Source: Gammaproteobacteria bacterium
GTDB taxonomy: Bacteria; Pseudomonadota; Gammaproteobacteria; Pseudomonadales; Pseudomonadaceae
Reading direction: 5' to 3'
Assembly: GCA_012735335.1 (NCBI GenBank)
Contig: JAAYHO010000177.1
Location: forward strand, 1 to 7,730
DNA length: 7,730 nucleotides
The notes beneath the pieces were generated by a model. That model was not told where the DNA came from and did not search any database. It worked only from the letters and a program-made list of their open reading frames with translations. Shown one piece after another: positions 1 to 5,100 of this stretch (positions are counted from its first letter, which is position 1; every line of letters starts with the position of its first letter). The translations under genes were made by a program, and so were the position numbers.

Positions 1-64
1 AATCCAGCGAGCGGGGAGTGCCGAGCCCCATGGATTGCCACGTCGCTACGCTCCTCGCAATGAC
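1..64. repeat. Palindromic repeat unit 1, truncated by window edge
   Basis: Only AATCCAG remains of the left arm (1-7). A GC-rich loop (8-30) follows, then a complete right arm (31-64) ending in CTCGCAATGAC. The right arm differs from that of unit 2 by single bases (CGCTACGCTC here, CGCTGCGCTC there), so the copies are close but not identical. Confidence 0.8.
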
Positions 65-110
65 GTTGAGGCTGGACAGCACTCCCCCCGGCACCGTACA
101 CCTCCCCGTC

Positions 111-195
111 GTCATTGCGAGCGAAGCGCGGCAATCCAGCGAGCGGGGAATGCCGGGCCCATGGATTGCCACGTCGCTGCGCTCCTCGCAATGAC
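111..195. repeat. Palindromic repeat unit 2, complete
   Basis: This is the only complete unit in view. The left arm is 111-139, the loop about 140-161 and the right arm 162-195. The outer ends pair well (GTCATTGCGAG with CTCGCAATGAC) and so do the inner ends (GGCAATCCA with TGGATTGCC). The middle of the arms pairs imperfectly because the right arm is several bases longer. As single-stranded DNA or RNA it would form a long bulged hairpin. Confidence 0.85.
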
Positions 196-239
196 GGAGA
201 GGCTGAACAGCACCACCCGGCACCGCACACTTCCCCGCC

Positions 240-268
240 GTCATTGCGAGCGAAGCGCGGCAATCCAG
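240..268. repeat. Palindromic repeat unit 3, left arm only
   Basis: The left arm is identical to that of unit 2 over GTCATTGCGAGCGAAGCGCG and on through GCAATCCAG. The loop-like GCGGGGAATGCCGGG follows (about 273-288). Instead of a right arm, the sequence then passes into a G-rich stretch and the pilU stop codon. This is a truncated last unit at the gene-proximal edge of the array. Confidence 0.8.
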
Positions 269-308
269 TGCGTGCGGGGAATGCCGGGGCGGGTTGGGGA
301 GCGGGGGG

Positions 309-1451
309 TCAGCGGCGGTAGGTTTCTTCCTCGTCGCCCTGGATCGACAGCGAGTGCTGCTGCTCGCTCATGAGGAACTTGCCGTCGGTTTCCGAGCCCA
401 GCTTGATCAGCAGGCGCAGGTCGTTGGCCGAGTCGGCATGCAACAGCGCATCCTCGTAGGTGATCTCGCCTTGGCTGTAGAGCTTGTACAGCGCCTGGTC
501 GAAGGTCTGCATGCCCAGCTCGTTGGAACGTGCCATCAACGGCTTGAGCTCGTGCACCTCGCCCTTGCGGATCATGTCGGCGGCCAGCGGCGTATTCAGC
601 ATCACCTCGATGGCGGCGCGGCGGCCCTTGCCATCCGGGGTCGGTACCAGTTGCTGGGCGACGATCCCCTTGAGGTTGAGCGACAGATCCATCCACACCT
701 GCTGGTGCATGTCCGCCGGGAAGAAGTGGATGATGCGGTCCAGCGCCTGGTTGGCGTTGTTGGCGTGCAGGGTGGCCAGACACAGGTGGCCGGTCTCGGC
801 AAAGGCCAGGGCGTGCTCCATGGTTTCCCGGGTCCGCACCTCACCGATGAGAATCACATCCGGCGCCTGACGCAGAGTGTTCTTCAATGCCACCTCGAAA
901 CTGTCGGTATCGATACCCACTTCGCGCTGGGTGACGATGCAGTTCTGGTGCTGGTGGATGAACTCGATCGGGTCCTCGATGGAGATGATATGACCACTGG
1001 AGTTCTTGTTGCGATAGCCAATCATCGACGCCAGCGAGGTGGACTTACCGGTACCGGTAGCACCGACGAAGATCACCAGGCCGCGCTTGGTCATGGCCAG
1101 CTGCTTCAACACCTCGGGCAGACGCAGATCTTCCATGGTCGGAATGTTGACCTCGATGCGCCGCAACACCATGCCCACCAGGTTGCGCTGGTAGAAGGCA
1201 CTGACGCGGAAGCGACCGATGCCCCGGGCGCTGATGGCGAAGTTGCATTCCTTCTTCTCGGCAAACTCCCGGCGCTGGGCCTCGGACATCACGCCCAGTA
1301 CTGTCTCACGGGTCTGCTCCGGGGACAGCGGGGTCTTGGTCACCGGCAGTATCTTGCCGTGCACCTTCATGCTCGGCGCCACACCGGCGGTAATGAACAG
1401 GTCGGATGCACCTTTCTCGACCATCAGGCGCAGCAGCTTTTCAAACTCCAT
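309..1451 (-). CDS. pilU: Type IV pilus retraction ATPase PilU
   Basis: The 380-aa protein is a cytoplasmic PilT-family hexameric ATPase that assists PilT in retracting type IV pili, for twitching motility. An N-terminal PAS-like domain (about 1-100, starting MEFEKLLRLMVEKGASDLF) precedes the RecA-like core. That core has Walker A GATGTGKS at 130-137, an Asp box ISIEDPIEF at 156-164, Walker B DVILIGEVR at 198-206 with the likely catalytic Glu204, and a His box around GHLCLATLHA (221-230). GMQTFDQAL follows near 313-321. The length fits P. aeruginosa PilU (about 382 aa as I recall). An acidic tail (GDEEETYRR) replaces the PilT C-terminus. The start has a good ribosome site, GAGGAT, just upstream (plus-strand 1455-1460). 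It lies 41 bp downstream of pilT on the same strand and is probably co-transcribed with it. PilU is known to depend on PilT for function. Identification is secure. Confidence 0.97.
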   Translation of the reverse strand: MEFEKLLRLMVEKGASDLFITAGVAPSMKVHGKILPVTKTPLSPEQTRETVLGVMSEAQRREFAEKKECNFAISARGIGRFRVSAFYQRNLVGMVLRRIEVNIPTMEDLRLPEVLKQLAMTKRGLVIFVGATGTGKSTSLASMIGYRNKNSSGHIISIEDPIEFIHQHQNCIVTQREVGIDTDSFEVALKNTLRQAPDVILIGEVRTRETMEHALAFAETGHLCLATLHANNANQALDRIIHFFPADMHQQVWMDLSLNLKGIVAQQLVPTPDGKGRRAAIEVMLNTPLAADMIRKGEVHELKPLMARSNELGMQTFDQALYKLYSQGEITYEDALLHADSANDLRLLIKLGSETDGKFLMSEQQHSLSIQGDEEETYRR

Positions 1452-1492
1452 AGTATCCTCATCCCGGGCGCGTACCTGCGCCCTGCTGTCTA

Positions 1493-2527
1493 TCAGAGAC
1501 CGTCCGCCGTCTTGGCTTTCTCGCGTGCCGCTTCACGGGTTACCAGCCCTCTGGATACCAGCCCCTTGAGGCACATGTCCAGGGTCTGCATACCGATGTT
1601 GCCGCCGGTCTGGATCGCCGAGTACATCTGCGCCACCTTGTCCTCGCGGATCAGGTTACGGATGGCCGGCGTGCCGATCATGATCTCGTGGGCCGCGACC
1701 CGGCCACCGCCGATCTTCTTCAGCAGGGTCTGGGAAATCACCGCCTGCAGCGATTCGGAGAGCATGGAGCGGACCATGGCCTTTTCTTCAGCGGGGAACA
1801 CGTCCACCACCCGGTCAATGGTCTTGGCCGCCGAAGTGGTGTGCAGGGTGCCGAACACCAGGTGACCGGTTTCCGCCGCCGTCAGCGCCAGACGGATGGT
1901 TTCCAGGTCACGCATCTCACCCACCAGGATGATATCCGGGTCTTCCCGCAGGGCCGAGCGCAGGGCTTCGGCAAAGCCGTGGGTATCACGGTGTACTTCA
2001 CGTTGGTTGACCAAGCACTTCTTCGACTCGTGCACGAATTCGATAGGATCTTCGATCGTGAGAATGTGCTGATACTTGGTGCCATTGAGGTAGTCCACCA
2101 TGGCTGCCAGGGTGGTCGACTTACCGGAGCCGGTCGGCCCGGTGACCAACACCAGCCCCCGGGGCACATCGGAGATCTGCTTGAATACGTCGCCCATGCC
2201 CAGATCTTCCATGGTCAGCACCTTGGAAGGAATGGTCCGGAACACCGCACCGGCACCGCGGTTCTGGTTGAAGGCGTTGACCCGGAAGCGGGCTACACCG
2301 GGCACTTCGAAGGAGAAGTCAGTCTCAAGGAATTCTTCATAGTCCTTGCGCTGCCGGTCATTCATGATGTCGTAGATCAGCGCATGCACCTGTTTGTGCT
2401 CCAGCGCCGGTACGTTGACTCGACGCACGTCGCCATCCACGCGAATCATGGGCGGCAGTCCGGCCGACAGGTGCAAGTCCGACGCGCCCTGTTTGGCGCT
2501 GAAGGCTAACAGCTCGGTTATATCCAT
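1493..2527 (-). CDS. pilT: Type IV pilus retraction ATPase PilT
   Basis: The 344-aa protein is the main pilus-retraction motor. It is a hexameric ATPase at the cytoplasmic base of the type IV pilus and depolymerises pilin for twitching motility and surface sensing. Visible motifs are Walker A GPTGSGKS at 130-137 (Lys136), Asp box LTIEDPIEF near 156-164, Walker B DIILVGEMR at 198-206 with Glu204, His box GHLVFGTLHTT at 221-231, the retraction motif AIRNLIRE at 288-295, and GMQTLDMCL at 312-320. The frame is open further upstream, to 2647, but MDITELLAFSAKQGASDLHLSAG is the canonical PilT N-terminus and gives the family length of 344 aa. GGGGAA at plus-strand 2532-2537 is placed as its ribosome site. 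It is the first gene of a pilT-pilU unit and is divergent from yggS. Similarity to P. aeruginosa PilT is very high by eye. Confidence 0.98.
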   Translation of the reverse strand: MDITELLAFSAKQGASDLHLSAGLPPMIRVDGDVRRVNVPALEHKQVHALIYDIMNDRQRKDYEEFLETDFSFEVPGVARFRVNAFNQNRGAGAVFRTIPSKVLTMEDLGMGDVFKQISDVPRGLVLVTGPTGSGKSTTLAAMVDYLNGTKYQHILTIEDPIEFVHESKKCLVNQREVHRDTHGFAEALRSALREDPDIILVGEMRDLETIRLALTAAETGHLVFGTLHTTSAAKTIDRVVDVFPAEEKAMVRSMLSESLQAVISQTLLKKIGGGRVAAHEIMIGTPAIRNLIREDKVAQMYSAIQTGGNIGMQTLDMCLKGLVSRGLVTREAAREKAKTADGL

Positions 2528-2607
2528 AGGGTTCCCCATTGCAACCTGCAAGCATGTAGAATACGAAGTGCAGGTCAGCTCCATTGGCAAGGTATTTAAC
2601 GTCCGTA
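2528..2607. promoter_or_regulatory. Divergent intergenic region between pilT and yggS
   Basis: These 80 bases separate two divergent start codons and must contain or lie next to the promoters for both directions. The best -10-like element for yggS is TAGAAT at 2557-2562 (five of six consensus bases), but no good -35 stands 16-18 bases upstream of it. On the minus strand, the overlapping TATTCT (2558-2563) lies downstream of TTGCCA (2585-2590). Their spacing of 21 bases is too long for a standard sigma-70 promoter. No sigma-54 motif was found. The region is clearly regulatory by position, but the individual promoter elements are only suggestions. Confidence 0.4.
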
Positions 2608-3309
2608 ATGTCCACGATAGCAGAGAATATTGCAAACGTTCGTACACGTATTTTGCGTGCTACGCACGCTGTTGGACGTGATCCACAGGGCATTACCCTG
2701 ATGGCGGTGAGCAAAACCCATCCAGCGGCGGCCATCCGCCAGGCTCACGCAGCGCAGCTGCAACATATCGGTGAGAATTACCTGCAGGAAGCGCTGGGCA
2801 AAATGGCCGAGCTGGATGACCTGCCACTGGTCTGGCATTTCATCGGCCCGATCCAGTCCAACAAGACCCGAACCATAGCCGAACACTTCGACTGGGCGCA
2901 CAGTGTCGACCGGCTGAAGATCGCCCAGCGCCTGTCGGACCAGCGCCCGGCCGGGCTGGCACCGCTGAATGTATGTCTGCAGGTCAATATCAGCGGCGAA
3001 GACAGCAAGTCCGGGGTCGGCCTGGCCGAGCTGCCCGAGCTGGCCCATGCGGTGGCCGGGCTGCCCGGCCTGCGGTTGCGCGGTCTGATGGCGATTCCCG
3101 CACCGGCCGACACCCCGGAGCAGCGGCGCGCACCACTGCGCGCCCTGCGCCAGGCCATGGCCGATCTGGACCTGCCGCTGGATACCCTGTCCATGGGCAT
3201 GAGCGATGACCTTGATGAGGCTATCGCCGAAGGATCGACCATGCTGCGTATCGGCAGCGCCATTTTCGGCGCCCGGGACTATTCCACCTCCGTTGCGAAG
3301 GATGAATGA
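2608..3309 (+). CDS. yggS: YggS/PLPBP family pyridoxal-phosphate homeostasis protein
   Basis: The 233-aa cytoplasmic PLP-binding protein has the fold of the alanine racemase N-terminal domain and no known catalytic activity. The family keeps PLP and amino-acid pools balanced. VSKTHP contains Lys36, the same position as the PLP-binding lysine of E. coli YggS. GENYLQEA (55-62), HFIGPIQSNK (77-86), NVCLQVNISGEDSKSG (121-136) and SMGMSDDLDEAI near 195-206 are family signatures. The last of these, with IGSAIFGARD, contributes to the phosphate site. The ATG at 2608 (MSTIAENI) is chosen because homologues begin there. An in-frame TTG at 2584 would add MARYLTSV and has no better signal. No clear Shine-Dalgarno precedes 2608: AAGG at 2589-2592 is 15 bases away. 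It is the first gene of the plus-strand run, and its stop overlaps the ribosome-site region of proC. Confidence 0.95.
   Translation: MSTIAENIANVRTRILRATHAVGRDPQGITLMAVSKTHPAAAIRQAHAAQLQHIGENYLQEALGKMAELDDLPLVWHFIGPIQSNKTRTIAEHFDWAHSVDRLKIAQRLSDQRPAGLAPLNVCLQVNISGEDSKSGVGLAELPELAHAVAGLPGLRLRGLMAIPAPADTPEQRRAPLRALRQAMADLDLPLDTLSMGMSDDLDEAIAEGSTMLRIGSAIFGARDYSTSVAKDE
3297..3302 (+). promoter_or_regulatory. Ribosome binding site that decides the proC start
   Basis: GAAGGA lies inside the last codons of yggS, 8 bases before ATG 3311. An earlier in-frame ATG at 3302 overlaps this site and so has no usable spacing. The 3311 start also gives the canonical ProC N-terminus MTAPTIGFIGAGNMA. Confidence 0.7.
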
Positions 3310-3310
3310 C

Positions 3311-4129
3311 ATGACTGCACCGACAATCGGCTTTATCGGCGCCGGCAACATGGCTACCAGCCTGATCGGCGGCATGCTGCAGAACAGCTTCAAGCCCAGC
3401 CAGATACTGGCCAGCGACCGCGACAGCGAACAGCTGCAACGCCTGAACCGTCAGTTCGGCATCGCCACCAGCACCGATAACGACCAGTTGGCCGCCGACT
3501 GCGATGTGCTGGTACTGGCGGTCAAGCCGCAGGTCATGCAGGCCGTCTGTGCCGCACTGCCGAGCCAGCGCAAGCCGGGGCAACTGGTGATTTCCATTGC
3601 CGCCGGCATCACCTGCGCCAGCCTGGCCAACTGGCTGGGGGTGGGCACGCCGCTGGTACGCTGCATGCCCAATACCCCGGCGTTGCGTGGCCAGGGGGTC
3701 AGCGGCCTGTATGCGGTCAGTCAGGTGAGTACCGAACAGAAGAAGCTCACCGAAAGCATCATGAATGCGGTCGGTATCAGCCTGTGGCTGGAGCAGGAAG
3801 CCCAGATCGATGCGGTTACTGCGGTCTCCGGCAGCGGTCCGGCGTACTTCTTCTATCTGATGGAAGCCATGACCGAGGCCGGGGAGAAACTCGGCCTGCC
3901 CCGGGAGGTGGCCGAGCGCCTGACCCTGTTCACCGCGCTGGGCGCGGCGGACATGGCAGTGCACAGTGATGTGGATCCAGCGGAACTGCGCCGCCGGGTC
4001 ACCTCGCCCAACGGTACCACCGAACAGGCAATCAACAGCTTCACCCGGGATGACCTGCCCGGCATGGTTGCCCGGGCCATGCAGGCCGCCGCCGAGCGTT
4101 CCGCCGAACTATCCAGAGAACTCACCTGA
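3311..4129 (+). CDS. proC: Pyrroline-5-carboxylate reductase ProC
   Basis: The 272-aa cytoplasmic enzyme catalyses the last step of proline synthesis, the NAD(P)H-dependent reduction of 1-pyrroline-5-carboxylate to L-proline. The N-terminal Rossmann fold is marked by IGFIGAGNMATSLIGG (6-21). VLAVKPQ (68-74) and RCMPNTPALRGQG (117-129) are typical of the cofactor and active-site region. The C-terminal dimerisation and substrate domain shows AVSGSGPAYFF (171-181) and the P5CR signature ELRRRVTSPNGTTEQAI (225-241). Length agrees with the family. It starts one base after the yggS stop, and the pair is a very common neighbourhood, so the two are probably translationally coupled. It is followed after 9 bp by yggT. 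The function is not in doubt. Confidence 0.97.
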   Translation: MTAPTIGFIGAGNMATSLIGGMLQNSFKPSQILASDRDSEQLQRLNRQFGIATSTDNDQLAADCDVLVLAVKPQVMQAVCAALPSQRKPGQLVISIAAGITCASLANWLGVGTPLVRCMPNTPALRGQGVSGLYAVSQVSTEQKKLTESIMNAVGISLWLEQEAQIDAVTAVSGSGPAYFFYLMEAMTEAGEKLGLPREVAERLTLFTALGAADMAVHSDVDPAELRRRVTSPNGTTEQAINSFTRDDLPGMVARAMQAAAERSAELSRELT

Positions 4130-4154
4130 GGAGACAAGATGAACGGAGTGAACA
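4128..4154 (+). promoter_or_regulatory. Two Shine-Dalgarno/start pairs for yggT
   Basis: GAGGAG at 4128-4133 overlaps the proC stop and stands 5 bases before ATG 4139. A second GGAG at 4145-4148 stands 5 bases before the in-frame ATG 4154. Both pairs look usable. The first is preferred because it is the stronger site and gives the usual family N-terminus. The alternative would shorten the protein by 5 residues. Confidence 0.5.
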
Positions 4155-4729
4155 TGGCCGCTGTGTATGTGGTGCAGACCCTCGGCAGCCTGTACCTGCT
4201 GATCGTACTGCTGCGCTTCATCCTGCAACTGGTGCGCGCCGACTTCTACAACCCGATTTCCCAGTTCATCGTGCGCGCCACCCAGCCGCTGCTCAAGCCC
4301 ATGCGCAGGGTGATCCCGGGCTTCGGCGGAATCGATATTGCCTCACTGGTGCTGGCACTGGCAGTACAGGTGGTGCTGTTGGCACTGATCATCAAACTGA
4401 TGGGCTTTGCCCTGCCGCCGGTGCTGCAACTGCTGGTGTGGGCGCTGGTGGGGATCACCGCGCTGTTTCTGAAGATCTTCTTCTTTGCCCTGATCATCAG
4501 CGTGATCCTGTCCTGGGTCGCACCGCACAGCCACAACCCGGCGGCCATGCTGGTATTCCAGCTGTGTGAGCCGCTGCTGGCACCCATCCGCCGTGTGCTG
4601 CCGTCCATGGGCGGTCTGGATCTGTCGCCGATCTTCGCCTTTATCGCACTGAACCTGCTGGACATGCTGCTGATCACCAATCTGGCGATCGCCACCGGCA
4701 TGCCCAAGGGCCTGACCCTGGCGCTGTAG
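4139..4729 (+). CDS. yggT: YggT family integral membrane protein, two-domain form
   Basis: The 196-aa inner-membrane protein is of unknown precise function. YggT homologues in other bacteria have been linked to osmotic tolerance and, in plastids, to cytochrome or division roles, but nothing here decides between these. Four hydrophobic segments are visible at about 7-32, 65-92, 94-128 and 160-186. The third is long and may be a hairpin or two helices. The protein is an internal duplication: NP..QFIVRATQPLLKPMRR.IPGFGGID (from residue 38) matches NP..LVFQLCEPLLAPIRR.LPSMGGLD (from residue 133), each followed by a hydrophobic segment. It sits between proC and yggU with gaps of 9 and 2 bp, the standard gamma-proteobacterial arrangement. 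The family call is firm; the role is unknown. Confidence 0.92.
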   Translation: MNGVNMAAVYVVQTLGSLYLLIVLLRFILQLVRADFYNPISQFIVRATQPLLKPMRRVIPGFGGIDIASLVLALAVQVVLLALIIKLMGFALPPVLQLLVWALVGITALFLKIFFFALIISVILSWVAPHSHNPAAMLVFQLCEPLLAPIRRVLPSMGGLDLSPIFAFIALNLLDMLLITNLAIATGMPKGLTLAL

Positions 4730-4731
4730 GC

Positions 4732-5025
4732 ATGGCAGACTTCTATCACTGGCAGGGGCAGAATCTGATCATCGACTGCCACCTGCAACCGGGTGCCAGA
4801 GGTATCGGCTTTGCCGGATTGCATGGTGAGCGGCTGAAGATCCGTATCAGCGCGCCGCCGGTGGATGGCAAGGCCAATGCCATGCTGCTGGAATTTCTAG
4901 CCAGAGCCTTTGCCGTCAGCAAGCGCCAGGTCAGTCTGCTCAGCGGTCAGCAGAGCCGCCAGAAGCGGGTGCTGATCGAAGCCCCACAGCAACTGCCGGA
5001 GGAACTGGGTATCAACCCCGCTTGA
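4732..5025 (+). CDS. yggU: YggU/DUF167 family small protein
   Basis: The 97-aa soluble protein belongs to the DUF167 (YggU) family, which is widespread and has no established biochemical role. Family hallmarks are IDCHLQPGAR (14-23), LKIRISAPPVDGKANAMLLEFLA (35-57), where the PPVDGKAN core is the strongest signature, and the closing LLSGQQSRQKRV (69-80). Length is normal for the family. The ATG lies 2 bp after the yggT stop and has no good Shine-Dalgarno of its own (only TAGG overlapping the yggT stop), so translation is probably coupled to yggT. It is the last gene before the 75-bp gap ahead of metX. Confidence 0.93.
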   Translation: MADFYHWQGQNLIIDCHLQPGARGIGFAGLHGERLKIRISAPPVDGKANAMLLEFLARAFAVSKRQVSLLSGQQSRQKRVLIEAPQQLPEELGINPA

Positions 5026-5039
5026 GCAAGAGGCCCCGC

Positions 5040-5069
5040 TTGCGATGCAACCGCAACAGCCCCTAGACT
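5040..5069 (+). promoter_or_regulatory. metX: Weak sigma-70 promoter candidate upstream of metX
   Basis: TTGCGA (5040-5045) and TAGACT (5064-5069) each match four of six consensus bases, with an 18-base spacer, in the 75-bp gap between yggU and metX. Transcription would start near 5076, leaving a leader of about 25 bases. That is too short for a SAM riboswitch, and none of the known SAM or SAH riboswitch cores was recognised. No terminator with a T-run lies in the gap, so read-through from yggU is equally possible. Confidence 0.3.
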
Positions 5070-5100
5070 GACGCTTCGATTATTGGAAAACGAAAACCCC

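Larger units (their letters stand above)
1..308. repeat. Tandem array of imperfect palindromic intergenic repeats (REP/MITE-like), no gene
   Basis: This stretch holds no credible gene. It is built from two kinds of arm that are imperfect reverse complements. The left arm runs from GTCATTGCGAGCGAAG to GCAATCCAG (111-139 and 240-268, with only its last 7 bases at 1-7). The right arm runs from TGGATTGCCACGTCGC to CTCGCAATGAC (31-64 and 162-195). Left arms recur after 129 bp and right arms after 131 bp. A loop of about 22 bases separates left from right arm, and a spacer of about 45 bases separates units. Reading frames through such repeats give the familiar spurious peptides RHCERSAAIQ and MDCHVA.LLAMT, seen in mis-annotated proteins of many bacteria. 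The array is cut by the window edge, so its full length is unknown. A non-autonomous palindromic element family is the best description. No transposase is visible. Confidence 0.85.

Noticed and set aside
1..308. CRISPR array
   Set aside because: The repeats have a period of about 130 bp, and the spacers are about 45 bases and similar to one another rather than unique. No cas genes are present. This is a palindromic element array.
35..373. Open frames through the repeat array (for example 35-373 and 115-321 on plus, 241-783 on minus)
   Set aside because: Their peptides are translations of the palindromic arms (RHCERSAAIQ, MDCHVAALLAMT), they lack ribosome sites, and two run antisense into or out of frame with pilU. 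They are repeat artefacts.
294..1865. Long plus-strand open frame of 523 codons opposite pilU and pilT
   Set aside because: It is an antisense shadow of two unmistakable ATPase genes in GC-rich DNA. Its product shows no family motifs and is rich in H, Q and G, as expected from reverse reading.
2528..2647. Upstream extension of PilT by 40 residues
   Set aside because: The extension MYERLQYSLLSW... would cross the divergent promoter region and the yggS start, and it is absent from known PilT proteins, which begin MDITELL.
3302..3310. Earlier proC start at ATG 3302 (MNDMTAP)
   Set aside because: The GAAGGA ribosome site overlaps this ATG and is instead well spaced for ATG 3311, which also matches the ProC N-terminus.
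5026..5043. Intrinsic terminator after yggU
   Set aside because: The GCAAG/CTTGC stem is only 5 bp with an 8-base loop and is not followed by a T-run, so it does not meet the usual form.
5026..5100. SAM or SAH riboswitch ahead of metX
   Set aside because: The gap is only 75 bases and no conserved riboswitch core or pseudoknot pattern was recognised. The leader after the promoter candidate would be about 25 bases.
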